Shown here: positions 15,138-22,778 of the stretch, piece after piece | Position numbering within the stretch: position 1 is the stretch's first letter | Layout of the letters: every line of letters starts with the position of its first letter | Assembly: GCA_023128695.1 (NCBI GenBank) | Contig: JAGMDK010000130.1 | Span: forward strand, 1-33,080 | DNA length: 33,080 bases | Source of the DNA: Phycisphaerae bacterium | GTDB lineage: Bacteria > Planctomycetota > Phycisphaerae > UBA1845 > Fen-1342 | Reading direction: 5' to 3' | Translations under genes and position numbers: made by a program | Notes under the pieces: generated by a model | The model's database searches: none | The model's input: only the letters and a program-made list of their open reading frames with translations | Told to the model about the DNA's origin: nothing

Positions 15138-15440
15138 ATGGAACCTGAGCTTCCCAAATACAACCGGGCCACCCTCGTAGACCTGTTGGACCGGATCCTG
15201 GACAAGGGGGTGTTCCTACGTGCCGACGTAGTGATATCCGTGGCGGGCATCCCGCTGATCGGCCTGACGCTGAGCGTGGTGCTGGCCGGCATGGAGACCA
15301 TGCTCGAGTACGGCCTTCTGTCCGATTGGGACCAGGCGATCCGGGCCTTGCCACCCGGCCAACGATACGCAACGACGACAGGGGGCCGGCCGACCGAGCC
15401 TCGGCCGGGCAAGCGAGTAGCAAGCGCGGTGCCGGCCTGA
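15138..15440 (+). CDS. GvpA-superfamily minor protein (GvpJ/M/S type)
   Basis: A 100-residue protein from ATG 15138; the ribosome binding site is weak (CGGAAA). Residues 11-70 match the GvpA superfamily: ATLVDLLDRILDKGVFLRADVVISVAGIPLIGLTLSVVLAGMETMLEYGLL. The AGIPLIGL...LAGMETM wording is unlike the major shell protein and fits the minor GvpJ/GvpM/GvpS branch. The C-terminal 30 residues are basic and probably disordered. It is likely a minor shell or tip component. The branch cannot be fixed by eye. Confidence 0.88.
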   Translation: MEPELPKYNRATLVDLLDRILDKGVFLRADVVISVAGIPLIGLTLSVVLAGMETMLEYGLLSDWDQAIRALPPGQRYATTTGGRPTEPRPGKRVASAVPA

Positions 15441-15506
15441 ACGCAAGGCCCAGTCAGCCACCTGGAGACCGAAGAGTTCACGCTGCGATAAGGAGACAAC
15501 AGATCA

Positions 15507-17369
15507 ATGGATACCCCAACGGATACCCCAACGGACGCCCCAACAGAGACCATCATAGGCATCGACTTGGGCACGACCAATTCCGCCGTAGCCTACATGA
15601 AAGACGGAGAGTCCGTCATCGTGCCGAACATGGAGGGCGACGCGCTGACGCCGTCGGTGGTGGCTTTCGCCGAGGACGACCGCCGGTGGGTGGGGCGGAT
15701 CGCCAAGACCCAGGCCGTGGCAAACCCCCGGAGGACGATATTCTCCATCAAGCGGCGGATGGGGAGTACCCGCACGGCCCGGGAGGAGTTGCTCGACGTC
15801 GTCTCCTCCATTAAGCGGCGGATGGGTACCGAGAACGTGGTGACCGTTGGTAATCGCACGTACACGCCCGTCGAGATCTCCGCCATGATCCTCGAAAAAC
15901 TCAAGGCGGATACCGAGGCATATCTGGGAAAAACGATCAAGCGGGCGGTCATCACCGTTCCGGCCTACTTCAACGACAGTCAACGACGGGCGACCAGAGA
16001 GGCCGGAGCGGTCGCCGGCCTGGAGGTGGTGCGGCTGGTCAACGAGCCCACGGCGGCGTCGCTGGCCTACGGCCTGGATATCGAGAAGGTGCACTCGATT
16101 CTGGTGTGGGACCTCGGCGGCGGAACGTTCGACGTGTCGGTACTTGAGCTGGGTGACGGGGTCTTCGAGGTCAAGGCCGTCAACGGGAACACCAAGTTGG
16201 GCGGGGACGATTACGACCAGCGCCTCGTCGAGATGCTGATTGAGCGCTTTCGCGACGAATGGGACGTGGATCTCAACCAAGATGCGACTGCCAAGCGCAT
16301 GACGCGCCAGTTGGCGGAGCAGGCCAAGATGCGGCTAACCGACGACGCCGAGACGCGGGTGGTGCTGCCGGCCTATCTCAGCGAGGGCCGCCGCTGCGCC
16401 CTAACCGTCACCAGAGACGCCTTCGAGCAGATCACGGCCGACATTACCGAGAGGATGGTGGCTCCCGCGGAATGCGCCCTGTCCGATGCGGGTATCGACC
16501 CGATCGCTCTGGACCGGGTTGTCCTGGTCGGCGGGATGACCCGGGTGCCGGCGGTCCGGGCCCTGGTCAAGCGGATCACCGGGATCGACCCCTACGGGCA
16601 CATCGATCCGGACAAGGTCGTCGCCCTGGGAGCCGCGATTCAGGCGGGCGTGCTCGCCGGGCAGGTGCACAATGTCACCCTGGTGGATGTGACCCCGCTG
16701 TCGTTGGGGATCGAGACCAAGGGCGAACTCTTCACCCGCATCATCCATCGTAACACCCCGATCCCGACCACCAAGAGCAAGCTGTTCACCAACGCGGAGG
16801 ACGACCAGACCGTGGTGGAGATACACGTCCTTCAAGGTGAACGCGAGCTCGCTCCGGACAATGTTACTCTGGACAAGTTCTATCTGCACGACGTCGAGCC
16901 GCAACCCCGGGGCGAGGCCCGGCTCGAGGTGTGGTTCGACATCGACGCCAACGGGATGGTCCACGTCTCGGCCGTCGATCTTCAGCAGGACACCGTCAAG
17001 CGGATTCGCATCGAGGCCGCCTGCCAACCGCCCGCTGACGTTGTGGAACGAATGCTGGCCCAGAGCCAAGAGAAGATGGAGTCGGACCAGCGCAAGCGGC
17101 AAGAGATCGAGGCCGGAATACGTGGAGAGAACCTGATCCTCGCCACCGAGAAACTGGTCGGCGACATGGGAGAGACACCCGACGAGAAGGTCCGTCAGGC
17201 GGCCGAAGCTGCCGAGCACGGCACCGCGCAGGTCCGTGATGCCATGGCCGACGGGAGACTTGAGCGCATCACCTCGGCCAACGAGACGCTCGAGGCGCAA
17301 GTGAAGAAGCTCGACTTGGCGATCAAAGCTGCCGCAGCACCTATTATGGCCCAGGAGCCTGTGGCCTGA
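15507..17369 (+). CDS. dnaK: DnaK (Hsp70) chaperone in the gas vesicle locus
   Basis: A 620-residue Hsp70 from ATG 15507, which follows AAGGAGA. ATPase signatures: IGIDLGTTNS at 17-26, VPAYFNDSQRRATREAG, DLGGGTFDVSVLEL and VLVGGMTRVPAVR. The substrate domain has DVTPLSLGIETKGE, HVLQGERELAPDN and FDIDANGMVHVSA. The lid is shortish and the usual acidic EEVD-like bacterial tail is missing; the end is KAAAAPIMAQEPVA. The N-terminus starts with a DTPT repeat. SIKRRMG occurs twice, 21 residues apart, from a 63-bp internal duplication. Its J-domain partner is probably the GvpF/L at 8245; no grpE is in the window. It is likely a locus-dedicated paralogue, not the housekeeping copy. Confidence 0.95.
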   Translation: MDTPTDTPTDAPTETIIGIDLGTTNSAVAYMKDGESVIVPNMEGDALTPSVVAFAEDDRRWVGRIAKTQAVANPRRTIFSIKRRMGSTRTAREELLDVVSSIKRRMGTENVVTVGNRTYTPVEISAMILEKLKADTEAYLGKTIKRAVITVPAYFNDSQRRATREAGAVAGLEVVRLVNEPTAASLAYGLDIEKVHSILVWDLGGGTFDVSVLELGDGVFEVKAVNGNTKLGGDDYDQRLVEMLIERFRDEWDVDLNQDATAKRMTRQLAEQAKMRLTDDAETRVVLPAYLSEGRRCALTVTRDAFEQITADITERMVAPAECALSDAGIDPIALDRVVLVGGMTRVPAVRALVKRITGIDPYGHIDPDKVVALGAAIQAGVLAGQVHNVTLVDVTPLSLGIETKGELFTRIIHRNTPIPTTKSKLFTNAEDDQTVVEIHVLQGERELAPDNVTLDKFYLHDVEPQPRGEARLEVWFDIDANGMVHVSAVDLQQDTVKRIRIEAACQPPADVVERMLAQSQEKMESDQRKRQEIEAGIRGENLILATEKLVGDMGETPDEKVRQAAEAAEHGTAQVRDAMADGRLERITSANETLEAQVKKLDLAIKAAAAPIMAQEPVA

Positions 17370-17379
17370 AGTCATCACG

Positions 17380-18300
17380 ATGAAAGAAGAAGAACTCTTA
17401 CAGTATTTGCTGGTCCCCTCCGAGCAACTCGTCCTCGTCAGCCCAGGCGCCTGTAGAACCTCTGATCGCTCGGGCTGGAAGCTGGGGCGGATGGTCCTGA
17501 CCGACATGCGGATCGTCTTCGTCGCAGCCGACCGCCGGCTCAGGGTCCAGGTGCTGCTCGATAACCTCAGGGACATCACCGTGGCAAAACAGCCCTTTTT
17601 CATTGCCAAACCTCCGGCCGTGAGGCTGACGTGGTCGGTGACGCCGACTAACCAATGGGTGTCGTCCCGCCGCATGGCTTGGCTGATCATGGGCAAAGCC
17701 AAGGCCTGGGCAGAGGCGATTTACCAGATGGCGCTCCTAGAGGTAACCGACCAAACCATCGAACGGGTCGCAGCCAGCGTGGATCCGGACAGTGCCGCCA
17801 TGCTGCGGTATGTCTGTCACCAGCACCATGCCGGCGTCGACGAACTCGCGGGTTTGATAGACGCGCCCTGCCACGATGATGTGCTGGTCAGGATTCACAA
17901 GACCATTAACCCCGCCGCGGTAAAGCTGTTGGGATGCAACATCCTGGTCTTTCGCCGGCGCTGGAGAGCAAGCGGCGACTCCGAGCCAATCAGCTTCAAC
18001 TGGTGGATCGCCGGAAGACGCAAGAGCGTCTCCACCACACCCATTGCGTCGGTGAATGTCTTCGAGGAACCCGACCAGGTGCATGTGGTGGCGGACCTGC
18101 CCGGCGTCAAGGACAACAACGATGTGATGCTGAGCATCTGCGACAGCCGCTTGGTTATCTCCGCGGCCTCCAACACGGAAAGATTCAACGAAGAGGCCAT
18201 CCTGCCGCCGGGCACACGCACGGAGACGATGACCTCGGGCATGAACAATGGCGTACTCGTCGTGCGGTTTCGCCGGCACTCACGCCGGAAGACTGCATAA
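17380..18300 (+). CDS. CheF-like/PH-type domain fused to Hsp20-like domain
   Basis: A 306-residue protein 10 bases after dnaK. Residues about 15-125 read like the PH-like part of archaeal CheF (GRMVLTDMRIVFVAADRRLRVQ, then LLDNLRDITV), and residues about 130-192 like a short winged-helix region with VDELAGLIDAP. Residues about 223-298 are an Hsp20-like fold: VNVFEEPDQVHVVADLPGV, LSICDSRLVISA and NNGVLVVRFRR. I do not know a named family with this order. CheF links chemotaxis to the archaellum; here that role is not implied. The Hsp20 part links it to the two other Hsp20-domain genes of the locus. The CheF likeness is by eye and should be checked. Confidence 0.65.
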   Translation: MKEEELLQYLLVPSEQLVLVSPGACRTSDRSGWKLGRMVLTDMRIVFVAADRRLRVQVLLDNLRDITVAKQPFFIAKPPAVRLTWSVTPTNQWVSSRRMAWLIMGKAKAWAEAIYQMALLEVTDQTIERVAASVDPDSAAMLRYVCHQHHAGVDELAGLIDAPCHDDVLVRIHKTINPAAVKLLGCNILVFRRRWRASGDSEPISFNWWIAGRRKSVSTTPIASVNVFEEPDQVHVVADLPGVKDNNDVMLSICDSRLVISAASNTERFNEEAILPPGTRTETMTSGMNNGVLVVRFRRHSRRKTA

Positions 18301-18345
18301 ACTGGTCACGAGCGAACCTTCGCTCAGTACGAGAAGGAGAATGAA

Positions 18346-18861
18346 ATGGCGAAAAAGGACGAACAGGTTCAGACGTCCACTGGCTTCGGCTTGGGCGGTC
18401 TGTTCGAGGGGATTCAGAAGCTGATGGAAGCTGCCGCCGGACTACAAGGGTCCGACGAGATTAATAAGACCCAGGAGTTCACCATTCCGGGGCTCGGCGA
18501 GAAGGGCAAAGGCATCTTCGGCTTCTCCATCAGGAACCTCGCCGGCGAGACTCCAAGCGTGAAGGTCCAGCCCTTCGGCAACATTCACAAGCGCAAAGAG
18601 GGAATGGTCGTCGAGGAAGCCAGAGAGCCCGTGGTCGATACCTTTGAGGAAGGCGATCGAATCCGCGTGATTGCCGAGCTGCCCGGCGTTTCGGAGAGCG
18701 ACCTCAAGTACGAAATCGAGGGCGACATCTTGACGATCTCGACCAATGGCGAGCGCCCATACAATGCCGAAGTGCTCCTGCCCGCCGCCGTCGAGCCGGG
18801 CGACATCGAATCCTCCTACAACAACGGCATTCTTGAACTGAAGCTCAAGAAGGCCGGTTGA
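18346..18861 (+). CDS. gvpH: GvpH/Hsp20-type small heat-shock protein
   Basis: A 171-residue protein with AAGGAG before ATG 18346. The N-terminal part (GFGLGGLFEGIQKLMEAAAGLQ) resembles GvpH leaders; residues about 95-170 are an alpha-crystallin-like domain with VVDTFEEGDRIRVIAELPGVSESDLKY, GDILTIS and YNNGILELKLKK. GvpH is a soluble vesicle chaperone in haloarchaea. The last 50 bases of this gene have a diverged copy at 24835-24897, after the second ArsA-like gene, so another hsp20 gene once stood there. Confidence 0.88.
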   Translation: MAKKDEQVQTSTGFGLGGLFEGIQKLMEAAAGLQGSDEINKTQEFTIPGLGEKGKGIFGFSIRNLAGETPSVKVQPFGNIHKRKEGMVVEEAREPVVDTFEEGDRIRVIAELPGVSESDLKYEIEGDILTISTNGERPYNAEVLLPAAVEPGDIESSYNNGILELKLKKAG

Positions 18862-18907
18862 TAGTCCGCCCCGCACACTTCGTGCGTGGAATTAGAGGAC
18901 ATCTCTC

Positions 18908-19825
18908 ATGAATCGAGGCACTTTGACAATACTGTTATGCGGCGTCGTTGCCGTGCTCAGCTACGCCTTGGGCCTCTTCGGTCTCTCAGGGCCGTACGAC
19001 TTTCTCTATTACGTTGGTTTTGCCGGTCTCATAGGAAGTTTTACCAACAAGATGGCAATCGACGCCATGTTCTCGCCCTGGCCGAGCCGCCGATTGCGAT
19101 TGCCGTACACGGGCATCATCGAGCGCAAACGTGAGGAGATTATCGAGGGAATCGCGGTCGCTGTTTCCGAAGAGATCATGGCGCCGGCAACGGTCACGCG
19201 ATGGATGGCAGAAAACGGTTTCCTCGAGACTGTCCGAGACGAGGGTGCTGAGCAGGTCCTCAGCCTTTGCGAGAAAGAGGGTGACGCCGCCACTCTGCGA
19301 ATCGCCATCTGCGATTCGCTCCGACGGGACGCGGTCAGTTTCCTTGACAGCGATGACGCGTATTCTCCCTTACGAGCCCTTACGGAGAAAGGGGTACAGG
19401 AGTTCCTGACCGAAAAGGGAGGACTGGCTATGCAATTCGGTCAGATGATAACACCGGCCGATTATGACGTGATGACATGCGCGATCCGCGACGGCATCAA
19501 GGCCAAGGTCGAGGCGGCGCTACAGACCGAGGATGGCGAGCCCACCCGGGAGGTACGTTCCTTGATTGAGGCAGTGGGCAGTCGCCTTAAGGGATGGGAC
19601 ATCCGATCGGACACTGTAGCACAACGATTGGCATCCGCTGCCGTGCAGAAGTTCGACGTCCGCGGCATTGTCACGCAATCATTGGGCGAGTATTCGGCGG
19701 TGGACGTAAAGGAACTCCTCGTATCGCTCAGCCGCCACCACCTTACTTGGTTGGAAGTATATGGTGGTGTCTTCGGAGCGATCGGTGGGTTAGTGTTGTG
19801 GTTATTATCGCAGCGGCTGCTGTAA
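18908..19825 (+). CDS. DUF445-like membrane protein
   Basis: A 305-residue protein from ATG 18908 (GGACATCTCTC upstream, a weak site). It has a hydrophobic N-terminus (about residues 6-27, followed by YVGFAGLIGSFTNKMAIDAMFSPWPSR) and a C-terminal membrane segment (GVFGAIGGLVLWLLSQ). The GSFTNKMAI...F.PWP and Y.G.I..K+ pattern is that of the DUF445/YheB family, whose role is unknown. The middle is a long soluble, helical, charged part, likely cytoplasmic. It is in the same direction as the gvp genes, 47 bases after GvpH. Any tie to vesicles is by position only. Confidence 0.8.
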   Translation: MNRGTLTILLCGVVAVLSYALGLFGLSGPYDFLYYVGFAGLIGSFTNKMAIDAMFSPWPSRRLRLPYTGIIERKREEIIEGIAVAVSEEIMAPATVTRWMAENGFLETVRDEGAEQVLSLCEKEGDAATLRIAICDSLRRDAVSFLDSDDAYSPLRALTEKGVQEFLTEKGGLAMQFGQMITPADYDVMTCAIRDGIKAKVEAALQTEDGEPTREVRSLIEAVGSRLKGWDIRSDTVAQRLASAAVQKFDVRGIVTQSLGEYSAVDVKELLVSLSRHHLTWLEVYGGVFGAIGGLVLWLLSQRLL

Positions 19826-19876
19826 CGGTCCCCGAATGAATTGGTGTCTGACCGCTAACAAAAGGAGAAGAGCTCA

Positions 19877-20077
19877 ATGGATCCGGAGAATGTTCCCGCA
19901 GTCGATGGAGCAATCGATAGAGAGATCAAGCAACTTCAGAAAAAGCTCGGAATCCAACGCAGCAGCTACAAGGGCAATGTGAGTAAGCGATTGATTCTGG
20001 ACGACTTACGCACAATGGAAAGAGCCCGGCGCGATTCTGCCTCCCCCGCTGACATGGAGCAAGGGAAGAGCGCATGA
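19877..20077 (+). CDS. Small protein of unknown function
   Basis: A 66-residue protein; ATG 19877 follows AAAGGAGAAG at good distance. It is charged and mostly helical, with EIKQLQKKLGIQRSSYKGNVSKRLILDDL. No domain is recognised. Its stop overlaps the start of the next gene (ATGA at 20074), so it is translated together with the ThpR-like protein. Confidence 0.55.
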   Translation: MDPENVPAVDGAIDREIKQLQKKLGIQRSSYKGNVSKRLILDDLRTMERARRDSASPADMEQGKSA

Positions 20078-20664
20078 CCTGGCGAACGTTTCTGGCATTG
20101 GATGTCGACGATGCGATGCGCGATCGGCTGGTGGACGTAATGAAGCGCCTGCACAGTTGCGACGCGAAGTATCGATCGAAGCTTCGCTGGCGCGATCCGG
20201 CCCACCTGCACGTCACCGTGAAATTCCTGGGCTCGGTCTTGCCGCCCGCGACTCCACTGGTCGCTTCGCGCGCGGCCGAAGTCGCATCCCGGACCGAGCC
20301 GTTCCAGATCAACGTCGCGGGGCTGGAGTGCGTGGCCGGGGCCCGGCCGCCAGGCGGGCGGCTCACCAGAATCCAGGCCATCGTGCATGACCCCAGCGGC
20401 CGGCTGACCGCGCTGCGCAGGAAACTCGACGTGGCCGTGGCGGGGCTGGGATCGACGGAAGGGAACCCCAATTTCGCGCCGCACATCGTCATCGCAAAAG
20501 TCACATGCCTGGCCGATAATGAGCGAATCAGACGGGCGGTTGCGCCCCTGGAGGAGGAAGATTTCGGCACACAGAATTGTGCACAGATCGTCACCTACAG
20601 CGGCTGTGTTCTGGGCAGGGGGGCGGAGTATGCGACGCTCGCCCAGGCGAAGCTGGGCGCGTAA
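20074..20664 (+). CDS. thpR: RNA 2',3'-cyclic phosphodiesterase / 2'-5' RNA ligase (ThpR)
   Basis: A 196-residue 2H phosphoesterase-type protein. ATG 20074 overlaps the previous stop. The first catalytic HxTx is HVTV at residues 46-49 within LHVTVKFLG. The second is HIVI at 137-140 (APHIVIAKV), where the usual Thr is Val; His, the acid-base residue, is kept. ThpR opens 2',3'-cyclic phosphates on RNA ends and can join 2'-5' linkages in vitro. A role in gas vesicles is not obvious. The Thr to Val change may reduce activity. Confidence 0.88.
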   Translation: MTWRTFLALDVDDAMRDRLVDVMKRLHSCDAKYRSKLRWRDPAHLHVTVKFLGSVLPPATPLVASRAAEVASRTEPFQINVAGLECVAGARPPGGRLTRIQAIVHDPSGRLTALRRKLDVAVAGLGSTEGNPNFAPHIVIAKVTCLADNERIRRAVAPLEEEDFGTQNCAQIVTYSGCVLGRGAEYATLAQAKLGA

Positions 20665-20751
20665 GGACCGACGATCACATGGGAGATAAGCGGACAGACT
20701 GGGATGGCACAGGGTCAAGAGCTGAATCCTCGATGCACAAGGAGTATGGAG

Positions 20752-21129
20752 ATGGATCCCAAACGCGTCTTTGTCAGTTGTGACAATCGCAATGACCTCT
20801 ACTACAAGCATGAGGTGGTCAACTGGAATACGGACCAGAAACACGCCTTCGACTACTGCGAGCCGTCGCCGGGCGTGCCTGCGGAGCAGGCAAAACAGGT
20901 CATTACGAAACGCATAAATGCCGCATCGCGCTTCCTCTGTCTCGTGGGGGAGCATACTCACAAGAGTAGACAGGCCAGCTGGGAGATCGAGCAGGCGGTT
21001 TTCGCCGACAAGAAGATAGCCGCCGTACTGATCAGACCGGAATATACACCACCAGCGGAGCTTTTGAGGGTCGGGGCCAGTTGGGCTGAGACTTTCGGCT
21101 ATCCGGCGATATGCGTTGCCTTGATCTAG
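20752..21129 (+). CDS. TIR-like (MTH538/ThsB-type) domain protein
   Basis: A 125-residue protein. ATG 20752 is set by AAGGAG at 20739, seven bases before it; ATG 20746 is too near and the frame upstream lacks a site. It matches the TIR-like fold once called DUF1863: start KRVFVSCDNRND.YYK, then FLCLVGEHTHKSRQASWEIEQA, with Glu78 and Glu80 in the WEIE motif. This fold is that of ThsB, the sensor that makes a cyclic ADP-ribose signal in the Thoeris phage defence system. There is no ThsA-like gene in the window. It could be an isolated defence gene, a signal enzyme or a pure adaptor. Confidence 0.75.
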   Translation: MDPKRVFVSCDNRNDLYYKHEVVNWNTDQKHAFDYCEPSPGVPAEQAKQVITKRINAASRFLCLVGEHTHKSRQASWEIEQAVFADKKIAAVLIRPEYTPPAELLRVGASWAETFGYPAICVALI

Positions 21130-21140
21130 ATGGTGAAGCG

Positions 21141-21623
21141 ATGAGATACTTTACAAAGCCAAGAGGGATAAAGAAAAAGAAGGAGCCGTGGTACAAAGAC
21201 GGGCTGCGGTATGAATGCACCCGTTGCGGGCAGTGTTGTACCGGAAGGGGCTACATCTGGGTTGACTATCAGGAAATCCTGGGCATGGCGGAACACCTGA
21301 ACCTCGAGCCGGAAACGTTTCTCTACCTGTACGTCCGCCGCGTGAAGTCGCGGCGCAGCCTCGTACAGACTCCTCAGGGGAACTGCGTGTTCCTGAGCTA
21401 CGACTCTGCCGGGCAGTCGCAATGCAAGGTTTTTCCAGCTCGCCCAGCCCAGTGCTGGACCTGGCCGTTCTGGCCGGCCAACCTGTTTGATGAGCGCTGT
21501 TGGGACCAGGCCGCCATAAATTGCCCGGGCGTCGGCAAGGGTCCGCTGTACAACCTCACTGAAATCCGGCAGATGCGAACTGCATCACCAACCCGACGGC
21601 GACGGCCGCAGCGCAGGAGGTGA
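21141..21623 (+). CDS. YkgJ-like cysteine-cluster protein, tandem copy 1
   Basis: A 160-residue protein. ATG 21141 is chosen because it aligns with the in-frame start region of copy 2 (MRYF). After a basic head (RGIKKKKEPWYKDGL) comes CTRCGQCCTGRGYIWV, then CVFLSYDSAGQSQCKVFPARPAQCWTWPFWP and a further CW..AA.NC. This is the pattern of the YkgJ family of cysteine-cluster proteins, which bind a metal ion or Fe-S cluster; the reaction is unknown. Copy 2 begins after a five-base gap. Confidence 0.82.
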   Translation: MRYFTKPRGIKKKKEPWYKDGLRYECTRCGQCCTGRGYIWVDYQEILGMAEHLNLEPETFLYLYVRRVKSRRSLVQTPQGNCVFLSYDSAGQSQCKVFPARPAQCWTWPFWPANLFDERCWDQAAINCPGVGKGPLYNLTEIRQMRTASPTRRRRPQRRR

Positions 21624-21627
21624 TCAG

Positions 21628-22182
21628 GTGGCGATGAGATACTTTAAAAACGCAGCGATAAGAGGAAAAGAGATAAAAAAAAAGGCGAAGGAGCCATGGC
21701 ACAAAAACAAGGAGCCGTGGTACAAAAAGAAGGAGGTGTGGTACATTGACGGGCTGCCGTATGAATGCACCCGTTGCGGGCAGTGTTGTAAGGGAAAGGG
21801 CTACATCTGGGTCGCCTATGAGGAAGTCCTGGGCATGGCGGAACACCTCGAGGTCTCCCCGGAAGCGTTTATCCAGCAGTACACCCACCGCGCGCGCGGG
21901 CGCCGCAGCCTGGTACAGACTCCCAAGGGGGACTGCGTGTTCCTGAGCCACGACTCTACCGGACAGTCGCAATGCAAGGTGTATCCAGTGTGCCCCGCCC
22001 AGTGCTGGAGTTGGCCGTTCTGGCCGGCCAACCTGTTTGATAGGCACTGTTGGGACGATGCCGCCAAGGAATGCCCGGGCATCGGCAAGGGCGAGATGCA
22101 CGACTGCGCTGAAATCCGTCGGATGCGAGCTGCATCACCAACCCGACGGCACCGGCGCGTGCAAAGGCCGGGGCAGCGTTGA
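21628..22182 (+). CDS. YkgJ-like cysteine-cluster protein, tandem copy 2
   Basis: A 184-residue tandem paralogue of the preceding gene. GTG 21628 follows AGGAGGT; ATG 21634 is in frame two codons later. The basic head is longer, with KEPWHKNKEPWYKKKEVWY, a triplicated short EPWxKxK element. Cysteine pattern is the same as copy 1: CTRCGQCCKGKGYIWV, then CVFLSHDSTGQSQCKVYPVCPAQCWSWPFWP. A likely metal or Fe-S cluster protein of unknown function. The repeat of EPW.K in the head is odd and not known to me in the family. Confidence 0.82.
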   Translation: MAMRYFKNAAIRGKEIKKKAKEPWHKNKEPWYKKKEVWYIDGLPYECTRCGQCCKGKGYIWVAYEEVLGMAEHLEVSPEAFIQQYTHRARGRRSLVQTPKGDCVFLSHDSTGQSQCKVYPVCPAQCWSWPFWPANLFDRHCWDDAAKECPGIGKGEMHDCAEIRRMRAASPTRRHRRVQRPGQR

Positions 22183-22219
22183 TATGAACACGTGCAATGC
22201 CGTTAACGGAGAACTGACA

Positions 22220-22537
22220 ATGCTTGCGGTAACGGAAGCCGCCGGAGCGTACATGGCGCGGATGCTCACTCAACAGGGTTTTCCCGAGGAAATCGGAATC
22301 CGGCTTTTCCAAGAGGAACGTGGAATCACAATGCACCCGGACTGCGAGCGTTCCGGCGACGCGGTAATCACCATCGGTGACCGGGTGGTGCTGCTGCTCG
22401 ATAGCCAGATGTCGAAGCGGCTCGCCAAGGACACACTCGATCTGGACGGTAAGAAGCTCACGCTTATTAGAGCTCCCCAAAGGTCCAAGGCCGAGGAGGA
22501 GGAGGAGAAGATAGACTGCCAGAAGCACTGGCTTTAG
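22220..22537 (+). CDS. HesB/IscA-like protein without the cluster-binding cysteines
   Basis: A 105-residue protein. ATG 22220 has CGGAG nine bases before it and gives the family start MLAVTEAAGAYM; an in-frame ATG at 22184 is less well placed. The fold pattern is that of HesB/IscA A-type carriers (IRLF..., GDAVITIGDRVVLLLDSQMSKRL). The three conserved cysteines of IscA are not present: the IRL region reads IRLFQEERG with no Cys. It belongs to the cysteine-poor HesB-like group whose role is unknown, so iron-sulfur transfer should not be assumed. Confidence 0.75.
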   Translation: MLAVTEAAGAYMARMLTQQGFPEEIGIRLFQEERGITMHPDCERSGDAVITIGDRVVLLLDSQMSKRLAKDTLDLDGKKLTLIRAPQRSKAEEEEEKIDCQKHWL

Positions 22538-22610
22538 CGGGCGGGCGGGCCGGATTTGGGCTCGTCGGCGCTCTTCGTTATTGATTGCCGCCGCGCTTTT
22601 TGTTGGATTA

Positions 22611-22638
22611 CAGGTGCGAGAATCCTTTCTCGCACCTG
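22611..22638 (+). repeat. Palindromic hairpin left of the AT-rich insertion
   Basis: CAGGTGCGAG and CTCGCACCTG are perfect reverse complements around an eight-base loop AATCCTTT. It lies in the gap between the HesB-like gene and the AT-rich ATPase gene. It may be a terminator for the HesB-like gene or a scar of a mobile element; a T-run is lacking. Confidence 0.55.
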
Positions 22639-22692
22639 TCCTCACTGGGAATCCCTTCGCGGCTCTCAAGAGGGACCGAGAAGGCCGGGTGG

Positions 22693-22713
22693 CCCATGTC
22701 CCTTGGACATGGG
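22693..22713 (+). repeat. Second palindrome left of the ATPase gene
   Basis: CCCATGTCC, loop CTT, then GGACATGGG form a perfect nine-base stem. It is 66 bases upstream of the ATG at 22779. A palindrome of this kind in a MAG or planctomycete intergenic region often belongs to a repeat family, but I cannot count other copies here. Confidence 0.5.
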
Positions 22714-22778
22714 GGAGCCGGTGTCCATTGTCTTTCAACGACTTACGCCACCAACTTTTTGGGAGGAGAACCGTATTT

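Noticed and set aside
20752-21129. Complete Thoeris defence system
   Set aside because: Only a ThsB-like gene is present; no ThsA-like effector is seen in the window.
22581-22778. N-terminal extension of the second ATPase
   Set aside because: The upstream frame covers two palindromes and ends before a strong ribosome binding site at 22761; ATG 22779 fits the family start.
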